Below are positions 17,812-26,158 of a stretch of DNA of 27,143 bases, in pieces. The stretch comes from Moraxella equi (GTDB lineage: Bacteria > Pseudomonadota > Gammaproteobacteria > Pseudomonadales > Moraxellaceae), in contig NZ_MXAP01000033.1 of assembly GCF_002027555.1 (NCBI RefSeq), positions 1 to 27,143 of the forward strand, written 5' to 3'. Position 1 is the first letter of the stretch. Every line of letters starts with the position of its first letter. Position numbers and translations under genes: made by a program. The notes beneath the pieces are model-generated. The model did no database searches. It was given only the letters and a program-made list of their open reading frames with translations, and was not told where the DNA came from.

Positions 17812-18639
17812 ATGAAACACCTAGAAACCTACCGCATTTTTAATGGAGAACAACAAATTTGGCAACATTTTTCAGACTGCTTAAATTGTGAAATGACTTT
17901 TGCCATTTATTTACCTGACACCGCCACAAATCAAAAATTGCCCGTGCTGTATTGGCTGTCTGGCTTGACTTGTACCGAGCAAAATTTCATCACCAAATCA
18001 GGCTTTGCCCGTTATGCTGACGAGCATAATGTGATTGTTGTTGCCCCCGACACTTCGCCACGCGGTGAAAATGTGGCAGACGATGACGCTTATGATTTGG
18101 GGCAAGGAGCAGGATTTTATGTCAATGCCAAAGAAGAGCCTTGGGCAAAACATTATCAAATGTACGATTATATTGTCAAAGAACTGCCTGCGCTGATTAA
18201 CGGGCATTTCCCCACAAATGGCAAACAATCCATTTTTGGGCATTCAATGGGCGGACACGGGGCATTGATGATTGCCTTTAAAAATTCTGATGTTTATCAA
18301 AGTGTTTCGGCATTTTCGCCCATTGTTGCACCCAGTACTGTGGCTTGGGGGCAAAAGGCATTTTCCGCCTATTTGGGCGATGATAAAAATGCGTGGCAAG
18401 ATTATGACAGCGTGGCGTTATTGGAAAAACACCGTCCCAATTTGCCCATTTTGATTGAGCAGGGCGATAAAGACCAATTTTTAACTGAGCAATTAAAACC
18501 TGAATTGTTTTGTCAAATGGCGGATAAATTGGGCGTGGTATATCAATTTAATTTGCGGGCAGGGTATGACCACAGCTATTATTTTATTGCCAGTTTTATT
18601 GGCGAGCACATTGCTTTTCACGCGAAGTATTTAAAATAA
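17812..18639 (+). CDS. fghA: S-formylglutathione hydrolase
   Basis: A 275-residue cytosolic serine esterase of the alpha/beta-hydrolase fold that cleaves S-formylglutathione to formate and glutathione, the step after AdhC. The nucleophile is S145 in FGHSMGGHGA; the other triad members are D221 in EQGDKDQFL and H254 in AGYDHSYYF. The N-terminal block PVLYWLSGLTCTEQNF, with the conserved cysteine, and APDTSPRGE are family signatures. I start at 17812 because GGAG lies 8 nt upstream and the length then matches the family; the in-frame TTG at 17785 would add nine residues without a ribosome site. It carries promoter copy 3, linking its expression to adhC, and ends at a strong terminator. Confidence 0.95.
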   Translation: MKHLETYRIFNGEQQIWQHFSDCLNCEMTFAIYLPDTATNQKLPVLYWLSGLTCTEQNFITKSGFARYADEHNVIVVAPDTSPRGENVADDDAYDLGQGAGFYVNAKEEPWAKHYQMYDYIVKELPALINGHFPTNGKQSIFGHSMGGHGALMIAFKNSDVYQSVSAFSPIVAPSTVAWGQKAFSAYLGDDKNAWQDYDSVALLEKHRPNLPILIEQGDKDQFLTEQLKPELFCQMADKLGVVYQFNLRAGYDHSYYFIASFIGEHIAFHAKYLK

Positions 18640-18666
18640 GCTGTTTAAAACAAAACCAAAACACAC

Positions 18667-18697
18667 AATGGGGGGCAAAAGCAACCCCCATTTTTTT
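18667..18697 (+). terminator. Rho-independent terminator after fghA
   Basis: AATGGGGG (18667-18674) pairs with CCCCCATT (18685-18692) over a 10-nt loop and is followed by Ts to 18697. Strong GC stem, 27 nt after the stop. Confidence 0.85.
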
Positions 18698-18804
18698 CGT
18701 CTTAATCAAACTTAGTTGTATGATTTACTTGCATTTTACGCTAAAATATGTACCATTTACACCATCGCTGTACCTAAGCGTAAGCACTTTAAGGAAACTC
18801 CCCA

Positions 18805-20337
18805 ATGAACAAACAACAACTCGCCACCAAACTTTGGGCGTCAGCCAACGACTTGCGTGGCAAAATGGATGCCAGCGAATACAAAAACTACATTTTGGGC
18901 TTTTTGTTTTACAAATTTTTGTCAGAATACGAAGTTGGCTACCTTGCCAAAGAATACGAAATGACCCTTGACGACTTGGACAGCGAAAACATTGACACTC
19001 TAAAATCCGACTTGGGCTACTACATCGCCAAAGACGATTTGTACAGCACTTGGATTGCCAATATCAAAGGCGGAAATTGGCGAATCAGCAATGTAACAGA
19101 CGCCCTTTCCCATTTTCGTCAAAACCTAGACCCACACCAAAAAGAAGATTTTGAAGGAATTTTTGACGATGTCAATTTAACTTCTGAAAAACTTGGCTCA
19201 AACGCCAGCGAAAAAGAATCCGCCGTGCGTAAACTCTTGGTTTTGCTTGATGATATTAACATTTCTAGCAACACCGATTACGATACTTTTGGCTTTATTT
19301 ATGAATACTTGATCGCCCAATTTGCGATGAGTTCGGGCAAAAAAGCAGGCGAGTTTTACACCCCGCACCAAGTTTCGCAAATTATGGCAAGCATTGTCGC
19401 CAATGAAATTCGCGGCAAAGACAAACCCACCGTGTACGACCCAACCGCAGGCTCGGGGTCTTTACTTTTAACTTTGGGTTCGGCAATCTCGCCCAAACAA
19501 CGCAACCAAATCAAATACTACGGTCAAGAAAACAATTCCACCACCTACAACATCGCCCGAATGAACCTTTTGATGCGTGGCGTAAGCCCTGCCAATATGG
19601 TTTTGCGTAATGCCGACACACTCAAAGAAGACTGGCCAAATGGCATTATCAGTGGCAAAGATGACCCCTTATTTGTGGACGCAGTTGTTGCCAATCCGCC
19701 TTATTCTGCCAAATGGGAAGCGTCCGAAAATCAGCTCAAAGACCTACGCTACCGTAATTATGGCGTTGCCCCTGCCACCAAAGCTGATTATGCTTTTTTG
19801 CTCCATTCCTTGTATCACTTAAAACCTGACGGGGTAATGGCGATTGTTTTGTCACACGGCGTGTTGTTTCGAGGCAATGAAGAAGAAAAAATCCGCACCA
19901 AATTGTTACAGCGTGGACAAATTGATGCGGTGATTGGACTGCCTGCGGGAATTTTTACCAATACGGGCATTCCAACCATTATTGTGATTTTGCGTAAACA
20001 AAGCAAACACAACAATGTGCTGTTTATTGATGCATCAAACGGCTATCGCAAAGAGAAAAACACCAATGTTTTGCGTGAACAAGACATCAAAAAAATCCTA
20101 GACACCTACATCGCACGGCAAAATGTGGACGGTTTTGCCAAAGTTGCCGAGCTTGATGAAATCATCGCCAACGGCTTTAATCTCAACATTCCACGCTATG
20201 TTAAGCCTGTTGGCAACGATGACAGCCAGTCCATTGAAGCCCATTTAAAAGGCGGTATTCCACTTGAAGATATGGCTCGCTTTGCCCCATTTCGCCAAAA
20301 TTATGGCAAGAAATTCGCCCAAATTTTGTCAAATTAA
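18805..20337 (+). CDS. hsdM: Type I restriction-modification DNA methyltransferase HsdM, catalytic part (frame broken near its end)
   Basis: A 510-residue frame preceded by AAGGAAAC. The N-terminal helical domain (MNKQQLATKLWASANDLRGK, YILGFLFYKFLSE) is the HsdM_N region. The N6-adenine methyltransferase domain follows, with GEFYTPHQVSQIM, motif I DPTAGSGSLL at 212-221 for S-adenosylmethionine, and the catalytic NPPY at 297-300. The frame ends at TAA 20335-20337, but the family to which this belongs carries about 300 more residues, and these are found in the next frame back (to 21311). One missing base, most simply in the A4 run at 20295-20298, would join them (FRQKLWQEIRPNFVKL). The catalytic core is complete, so partial activity is conceivable, but normal assembly with HsdS may fail. 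It is the first gene of the hsdM-hsdS-hsdR locus. Confidence 0.88.
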   Translation: MNKQQLATKLWASANDLRGKMDASEYKNYILGFLFYKFLSEYEVGYLAKEYEMTLDDLDSENIDTLKSDLGYYIAKDDLYSTWIANIKGGNWRISNVTDALSHFRQNLDPHQKEDFEGIFDDVNLTSEKLGSNASEKESAVRKLLVLLDDINISSNTDYDTFGFIYEYLIAQFAMSSGKKAGEFYTPHQVSQIMASIVANEIRGKDKPTVYDPTAGSGSLLLTLGSAISPKQRNQIKYYGQENNSTTYNIARMNLLMRGVSPANMVLRNADTLKEDWPNGIISGKDDPLFVDAVVANPPYSAKWEASENQLKDLRYRNYGVAPATKADYAFLLHSLYHLKPDGVMAIVLSHGVLFRGNEEEKIRTKLLQRGQIDAVIGLPAGIFTNTGIPTIIVILRKQSKHNNVLFIDASNGYRKEKNTNVLREQDIKKILDTYIARQNVDGFAKVAELDEIIANGFNLNIPRYVKPVGNDDSQSIEAHLKGGIPLEDMARFAPFRQNYGKKFAQILSN

Positions 20338-21311
20338 GCGTCAAAACAGACCAGATTTTTGACATCATCAATCAAGACCACGATTATGGGCATTATATCA
20401 ATGACTTGGGGCAACAAATCACCGCTTGGCAACACGATTTTGCCCACGCTTTAACGGCAAACAAGCCACTTAGTGAAGACGAATTTACCGCCATTTTTGA
20501 GAATGCCGAAAACCGCCTGTTTGAACTTTTCAGGCTGTCTGAATTTAGCGACCCTTATCACGCTTATCAATCGCTGATTGATGTATGGCAAAGCACGATT
20601 TTGCCTGATTTGTTGATTTTATCGGACGAAATCGGGGCGGACAATGACGAATGTGTCCGTGAGAATGGCTTTTATAAAGCCAGACGGCTTGTCCCCAATA
20701 TGGTCATCAAAGGCAAAAACGAAGTGCAAGACGGCGTTAAAGGCGAACTTTTGTCCAAGCAAATGATTGGCTATGCGTTTTTTGCCGATGAAATTGGCGA
20801 GATTGACCGCCTAAAACAAAGCCTTGATGAGATTGAAGAACGCCAAGCCGAACGCCTTGCCAATATTGCCGATACTGCGTTGGCGGATTATGTCAATGAT
20901 AAGGAAAAATTGGACGAAAAATCTTACAAAGCCATTAGCCAAGATTTAAAAACAATGAATGCGGACGATGAAAATTTTGAGCTGTTATCCGAAAGTTTGG
21001 CAGATTTTCAGGCTGCCAAAACCTTAAAAGCCGAACTCAAAAACAAAGAACCTGCCTTAAACAGCAAAATTGAACAGCAATATCAAACACTTGATTTGCC
21101 AACCATCAAACGCCTGCTGATTCAAAAATGGTTTGGCGAATTGTCGGGCAATTTAAGTGATGTGGGGCAAAGCTACGCCAAAACAGTAGCCAGTCAGCTT
21201 AAAGTGCTGGACGAACGCTATGCCGATACACTAGAAGACATTCGCCGCCAAAGAGAGCAGGCGGAAAATGCGTTTTGGGCAATGGCAAATCAGCTGGTTG
21301 GGGGTGTGTGA
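20338..21311 (+). pseudogene. hsdM: HsdM C-terminal extension, out of frame with its N-terminus
   Basis: This frame is open from about 20283 to the TGA at 21309-21311 and has no credible start codon; the first possible one is a TTG at 20406 without a ribosome site. The product reads LWQEIRPNFVKLSVKTDQIF, then a helical, charged region with ELKNKEPALNSKIEQQY, and ends in a coiled-coil-like stretch (RYADTLEDIRRQREQAENAF). This is the usual C-terminal extension of long HsdM proteins, thought to contact HsdS and DNA. It overlaps the hsdS start by one base (TGATG), as expected for translational coupling in an intact operon. A single-base deletion between about 20281 and 20310 explains the split. 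A canonical -1 slippery heptamer was not found there. Confidence 0.75.
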
Positions 21312-21915
21312 TGAGCGAGCGTAAAGTGCCTAAATTGCGATTTGCTGGATTTACGGATGATTGGAAACAGCGAAAGTTGGGGAAATTTCTCGTTGGAAAA
21401 AATGAGCAAATTTCTGAAAACAGTGATTTTGTTTTAATGTCCTTTACCGCCACTCACGGCGTAACCCCAAAATCAGACAGGTACAATCGTGAATTTTTGG
21501 TAAAGGATGCAAATAAGAAGTATAAAAAGACAATATTGGGAGATTTGATTTACAGCTCAAATAATTTAGATGTAGGTTCGATTGGAATGAATAAAGTTGG
21601 AAATGCTTTGATTTCACCTGTTTATAGCATTTTTGCAACTCTTGAAAGTGCATCACCAAATTTTATGGGGATAATGATACAAAAACCAAGTTTTATCTCA
21701 AAAATGCTAAGGTATAGACAAGGTGTTACCTATGGGCAATGGAGAATACATGAAAATGAATTTTAAACATTGAAGTTTTCGTTCCCACCCTAGCCGAACA
21801 ACAAGCCATTGGCGAGTTTTTTAAACAACTGGACGACACCATCGCTTTTCATCAGCGTGAGTTAGAAAAATACCAACAATTAAAGCAGGTTTTACTTGAC
21901 CAACTTTTTGTGTAA
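21311..21915 (+). pseudogene. hsdS: Half-size type I specificity subunit HsdS with a frame break
   Basis: Starts at the ATG overlapping the hsdM stop. MSERKVPKLRFAGFTDDWKQRKLG is the standard HsdS opening. One target-recognition domain of about 130 residues follows (to GVTYGQWRIHENEF), where the frame stops at 21764-21766. The next frame continues as LNIEVFVPTLAEQQAIGEFF and a helix ending DQLFV at 21915, the typical conserved dimerisation/spacer helix that closes HsdS. Adding one T to the T4 run at 21761-21764 restores an intact 201-residue protein. Normal HsdS has two such domains and about 400 residues, so this is a single-TRD form. It may have arisen by recombination between the two repeated halves. 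Half-HsdS proteins can dimerise to make palindromic specificity, but as read here the helix is lost. Confidence 0.8.
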
Positions 21916-21979
21916 AAATATGTAAATTTTGCCAAAATGTGCTATGATTTTACGCATTATCGCCCAAACGGAGCAAAAA

Positions 21980-24961
21980 ATGACCCAAAAAACCACCCAA
22001 ACCGAAACCGAACTTGAATTAGAAATCATTGACCGCCTATCCAAATGCGGCTGGACACCCCGTCCCGATTTGTATTACAAAACCGAAAGCGAATTATTAG
22101 CCAACTGGCGAGCCATTTTAAACACCCAAAACAAAGACCGCTTGCAAGGCGTGGAATTAACCGACAACGAATTTAAACAACTGACCGAACAAATTTTCGC
22201 CGTCAAAAGCCCAATAGAAGCAGGCAAAATGCTCGCCAATGGACAATTACAAATCGTACGAGACGCCAAAGGTTTGGAAAATACGCCCTTATTTTTGGAA
22301 TTTTTTTGGCGACACGATGTCGGAGGTGGTCGCAACAGCTATGAAATCGTCCGCCAAATCGTCCGCCCTGCCAGCAAAGAACACCGAAAAGACCGCCGTT
22401 TTGACATTACCTTATTGATTTCTGGCATTCCTGTGATTCATTTGGAACTTAAAAAAGACGGCATTAAAACCGATGAAGCCTTTTATCAAATCAAACGATA
22501 CAGCGAAGAATTAAGTTTTTCAGGATTTTATTCACTCATTCAAATTTTTGTGATATTAAATCCTGATGAATGCCGTTATTTTGCCAATTTTGGGCATTAT
22601 GATAAATTCAATTTTAAATTTGCCTTTAATTGGAAAGATTTTGACAATCAAAATGTATTTGGCACCAGTCAATTTATTGAAAAAGTTTTATCCGTGCCAA
22701 TGGGTCATAAATTGGTGTCGCTTTATACCATTTTTGATAATGAAAGAAATGCTTTAAAAGTATTGCGGTCATATCAAATTTATGCGGTGGAAGCAATATT
22801 GGAGCGATTAAATGGGGTGGAGTTTGGTATTAATCACGAATCCAAATTGGGCGGTTATGTTTGGCATACCACAGGTTCAGGCAAAACAATGACTTCGTTT
22901 AAAACCGCCGAATTGGTCAGCACCTTGCCCAATGTGGATAAAGTCGTATTTTTGGCGGACAGAAATGAACTGGTTAAACAAACCATTGACGAATATCAAT
23001 CTTTTGGCGAAGAAGACAGCATTACCGCCACTCGTAATTCTTATGCTTTATTAAAAGCGATTAATCACAAAACCAAAGACAAACTTATTGTTACCAGCAT
23101 TCAAAAAGCCAATAAAGTCGCAGGTTTAGAACAAGATAAAATCAAAGACAAAAACATTGTGTTTATTGTTGATGAAGCCCATCGCTCTACCGCAGGCGAA
23201 ATGCTGATTCAAATTCGGCAAATGTTTGGGCGTTCTGTTTGGTTTGGCTTTACTGGCACACCGTTGTTTAATGAAAATAAACGAGATGTTACCACGCACG
23301 AATTATTTGGCGAAGCCTTGCATATTTATTCGGTGGCAGACGGTATTTTTGATAAAAATGTTTCGCCTTTTGATGTTCGGCAAAATTTCACTTATGATGC
23401 TTATGAATTACGCCAAAAAGTCGCAGAATTTAAAGACCCTTCCAAAGGTGAAGTTTATAAAAAAGGGCTGTCTGAAAAAAGCGATTTGGAAATAGAAAAA
23501 GAATTGCCAGAAGACAATTATGGCGAAAATCATATTGATATGGTGGTTAAAGATATTTTAAGAAAATGGGATAATAATTCGTCCAATCGCTTATTTTCGG
23601 CAATGCTGACCGTAAAAGACATCAAAACCGCCAATTTGTATTTTGAGAAATTAAAAAACAATGACAAAAATATCAGTGTGGCAGTGATTTATGATGACAG
23701 TGATAGAAATCAAGATAATGATTTGGAAAACAGTCTAAAATTAGAACAAGCCATTATGTATTATAATCAAAGATTTAATACCAATTTTGGTATTGATAAT
23801 GTGCCAGCTTATCAAACCGATTTGATGGACAGATTGGCACGCCGTTATCAATATAGAGAAATTGATGACAGCACTCGTCTTGATTTGGTGATTGTGGTGC
23901 AGCAGCTTTTGACAGGCTTTGATGCTCCGTATTTAAATACTTTGTATGTGGATAAATTATTGGATTATGCCAATTTAATTCAAGCTTTCTCACGCACCAA
24001 TCGCATTACCAATGAACAAAAACAACAAGGCAATATTGAATATTATCGCCGTCCTTTGCAGATGAAATTGCAAATTGATAAGGCATTTGAGTTATACGCC
24101 AATAAAGACAATGCCAATGTGATGTATGCACCGACATTGCAGGAAAACATATCAACAATTTGTGATATTTATCAAGATATTACCACTTTATTTCCCAAAA
24201 ATGCCAATGGACAGCCTGATTTTAGTGCATTGCCTGATGATGTACCAAGCCAAAAACAATTTGTGCGTTGGGTCAATGAATTGGAAAAAAATATGATTAA
24301 AATCCGTCAGCAGGGTTTTGATATGAACAATGCGGACGATATGGCAAAATTGCCTTTTGATATTGAAGATTATGGGCGATTACAAGCCCGTTATTTAGAT
24401 GTGCAAAATGAACATTCAGGCGAAACGGGTGGCGATGACTTGGGTATTTTGCTGATTGATAATACGCTGATTAGTGGCGAACGCATTAAAATTGACAATG
24501 ATTATATCAGCCAATTATTAAAAAATATTACACAATCACAAAACAATGCCGATATTGCACGCTTTAATGAATTATCCACCCAATACCGCAAAACCGACCA
24601 AGAGTTATTACAACAAATTTTGGCGGATGCTTTGGCGGGCAAATTGCCTGATGATATTTCTTTAAATTTATTGCTCGACAAATACCGTGAAAGCCGTGAA
24701 AAAAGCACGATTTTTGAATTGGTGAATTTGTTTAATTTGGATAAAGCGTTATTTGAAAAATTATTACGCCATCACGTTTTTGGCAAAGAAGATTGGCACG
24801 AGTTTAATTTGTTAAAAGATTTGGCAAAAACCGCCGATATGGAAAAAGTTGCCAGTTTATATGAACAAGAAAACGGTAAATCTGGCAATAAAATAACCTT
24901 AAAAAAATATGTGGAGGACAAAATCAAATTTCATATTGAAAAAATATTAAGTAAACGCTAA
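21980..24961 (+). CDS. hsdR: Type I restriction endonuclease subunit HsdR
   Basis: A 993-residue motor and nuclease subunit. I choose the ATG at 21980, which has GGAG 7 nt upstream; an in-frame start at 21929 would add a non-conserved leader. The N-terminal nuclease domain has RFDITLLISGIPVIHLELKK, giving D142, E156 and K158 of the PD-(D/E)xK site. Superfamily 2 helicase motifs follow: Walker A TGSGKT (298-303), DEAH (398-401), FTGTPLF, and later QQLLTGFDAPYLNTLYVDK and QAFSRTNR. The C-terminal third is helical and should bind HsdM. In an active complex with HsdM and HsdS it translocates and cuts unmethylated DNA. The frame is intact, unlike hsdM and hsdS, so the locus could regain full function by small reversions. 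It lies 64 nt after hsdS. Confidence 0.93.
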   Translation: MTQKTTQTETELELEIIDRLSKCGWTPRPDLYYKTESELLANWRAILNTQNKDRLQGVELTDNEFKQLTEQIFAVKSPIEAGKMLANGQLQIVRDAKGLENTPLFLEFFWRHDVGGGRNSYEIVRQIVRPASKEHRKDRRFDITLLISGIPVIHLELKKDGIKTDEAFYQIKRYSEELSFSGFYSLIQIFVILNPDECRYFANFGHYDKFNFKFAFNWKDFDNQNVFGTSQFIEKVLSVPMGHKLVSLYTIFDNERNALKVLRSYQIYAVEAILERLNGVEFGINHESKLGGYVWHTTGSGKTMTSFKTAELVSTLPNVDKVVFLADRNELVKQTIDEYQSFGEEDSITATRNSYALLKAINHKTKDKLIVTSIQKANKVAGLEQDKIKDKNIVFIVDEAHRSTAGEMLIQIRQMFGRSVWFGFTGTPLFNENKRDVTTHELFGEALHIYSVADGIFDKNVSPFDVRQNFTYDAYELRQKVAEFKDPSKGEVYKKGLSEKSDLEIEKELPEDNYGENHIDMVVKDILRKWDNNSSNRLFSAMLTVKDIKTANLYFEKLKNNDKNISVAVIYDDSDRNQDNDLENSLKLEQAIMYYNQRFNTNFGIDNVPAYQTDLMDRLARRYQYREIDDSTRLDLVIVVQQLLTGFDAPYLNTLYVDKLLDYANLIQAFSRTNRITNEQKQQGNIEYYRRPLQMKLQIDKAFELYANKDNANVMYAPTLQENISTICDIYQDITTLFPKNANGQPDFSALPDDVPSQKQFVRWVNELEKNMIKIRQQGFDMNNADDMAKLPFDIEDYGRLQARYLDVQNEHSGETGGDDLGILLIDNTLISGERIKIDNDYISQLLKNITQSQNNADIARFNELSTQYRKTDQELLQQILADALAGKLPDDISLNLLLDKYRESREKSTIFELVNLFNLDKALFEKLLRHHVFGKEDWHEFNLLKDLAKTADMEKVASLYEQENGKSGNKITLKKYVEDKIKFHIEKILSKR

Positions 24962-24964
24962 CGC

Positions 24965-25005
24965 AATCAGCCAATTCTCTATGTTGGAAAATTGGCTGAT
25001 TTATT
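24965..25005 (+). terminator. Terminator hairpin after hsdR
   Basis: Perfect 12-bp stem AATCAGCCAATT (24965-24976) with AATTGGCTGATT (24990-25001) and a 13-nt loop, followed by TATTTT. It closes the hsd operon, just before the convergent integrase gene and the second DUS-like palindrome. Confidence 0.8.
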
Positions 25006-25020
25006 TTCAGGCTGCCTGAA
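25006..25020. repeat. DNA-uptake-sequence-like near-palindrome, copy 2
   Basis: TTCAGGCTGCCTGAA, identical to the core at 4722-4736 and again flanked by T on the left and A on the right. It lies between the ends of hsdR and the convergent recombinase gene. A one-mismatch version (AGGCTGTCTGAA) is within hsdM at about 20529-20540. Confidence 0.6.
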
Positions 25021-25036
25021 AAATTAAACTATGCCA

Positions 25037-25969
25037 TTAACACAATGACGCCAAATGTCGCATCACAATATCGGTATCTTTGTTTTCAAGTTCTTGAATG
25101 ATATGCAAATAAGTTTGCTGAGTAGTGGTCATGCTAGAATGCCCAAGCCATCTTGCCACGCTGGCAATAGAAACACCTGCAAACAAAAGTAATGACGCGT
25201 GCGTATGACGTAAACCGTGTACGGTAATGACCGAAACGCCTGCTTTTTTACAGTGGCGGGCAATGCGGTAATTGACGGTGGAATTATAAACCTTATCGCC
25301 TGTTTTCATTAGGCTGATAAAAATGGGCGTTTCAGATTCGCTGTTTAAGTTTTTGATTAAGCCTGAAAACTGCATTACCGTTTGCCAGTCCAATTGAATT
25401 TTGCGGATTGATGAGCGGTTTTTGGTGGGTAAAAATCCGCCATTGTTTTTATAATCCCAAGTTTTGCTGACGCTTAAAGTTTGGTGGGCAAAATCAAAAT
25501 CACCTGCGGTAATGGCAAGGGCTTCGGAAAACCGCATTCCTGTTTTGGCAATCAATAAAATAAACCAATCCCAATTTAATTGCTGGCTTAAATTGAGTTG
25601 CTTTAATACCAATTGCAATTCGTTTTGATGTAAAAATTTGATTTTTTTATTGGCGGGGGTTTTGCCTTTGATAATGGCTTTGCGAGTGGGGTCATTGTCA
25701 ATCAAGCCTTCATCAACCGCGTCCAAAATCGCCCCTTTGATTTGATGATGAAAGTCCATTGTGGTTTGGCGTTCGTGGACTTCAGCATAATCGTTGAGCA
25801 ATTTTTGATAACGAGAACGCGACAATTCGCCAACCTGCAAGTCTGGAGCGAGTTTTTTGAGCCAATACAGGCTGGACTGGTATTTTTTCATTGTAACAGG
25901 ACGTACCGCCCCTTCTTTGTAGGTTTTGACCCATTCGGCAAAATAGTCGGAAAATAAAGTTTGTTTCAT
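25037..25969 (-). CDS. Tyrosine recombinase / integrase adjacent to type I RM locus
   Basis: A 310-residue site-specific recombinase. The core-binding SAM-like domain occupies about residues 1-100 (FSDYFAEWVKTYKEGAVRP, VTMKKYQSSLYWL), directly at the N-terminus without the longer arm-binding domain of many phage integrases. The catalytic domain is complete: R146 in TGMRFSEAL, K183 in PTKNRSS, H251 and R254 in HGLRHTHAS, H277 in WLGHSS, and nucleophile Y287 in QTYLHI. It is convergent with hsdR, 75 nt away. No phage structural or excisionase genes accompany it. In several bacteria such recombinases beside hsd genes shuffle hsdS segments; here only one hsdS fragment is present, so a past or distant recombination role is possible. 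It could also be the remnant integrase of an island carrying the RM locus. Confidence 0.88.
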   Translation of the reverse strand: MKQTLFSDYFAEWVKTYKEGAVRPVTMKKYQSSLYWLKKLAPDLQVGELSRSRYQKLLNDYAEVHERQTTMDFHHQIKGAILDAVDEGLIDNDPTRKAIIKGKTPANKKIKFLHQNELQLVLKQLNLSQQLNWDWFILLIAKTGMRFSEALAITAGDFDFAHQTLSVSKTWDYKNNGGFLPTKNRSSIRKIQLDWQTVMQFSGLIKNLNSESETPIFISLMKTGDKVYNSTVNYRIARHCKKAGVSVITVHGLRHTHASLLLFAGVSIASVARWLGHSSMTTTQQTYLHIIQELENKDTDIVMRHLASLC

Positions 25970-26059
25970 AAAATAAATACTCTTGGTAAATAAAGGAGTG
26001 TTTATTTTAGGATTTTTGGAATTTTATGGGTAATGTTTTCAGCCAGCCTGACAATCAAT

Positions 26060-26127
26060 CATCACCCCAGCTAATACCTACCTATCAAAATTATCCATTA
26101 TCGCCAATAATTTAAATCCTTTATAAT
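26060..26127 (+). promoter_or_regulatory. Conserved 68-bp electrophile-gene promoter block, copy 4 (zinc alcohol dehydrogenase)
   Basis: CATCAC at 26060, CTAATACC at 26071-26078, core TATCAAAATTATCCATT, and TATAAT at 26122-26127, 31 nt before the ATG at 26159. Same length as the other three copies and closest to the adhC copy in the core. No -35 hexamer is recognised. Confidence 0.8.
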
Positions 26128-26158
26128 ATCCCCATTTATTAACCGTTAGGAACACAAA

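Noticed and set aside
20281..20337. Programmed -1 frameshifting in hsdM
   Set aside because: No X-XXY-YYZ heptamer is found in the correct phase; a one-base deletion is simpler.
21929..21979. Earlier in-frame start of hsdR
   Set aside because: The added residues look non-coding, and the ATG at 21980 has a clear GGAG.
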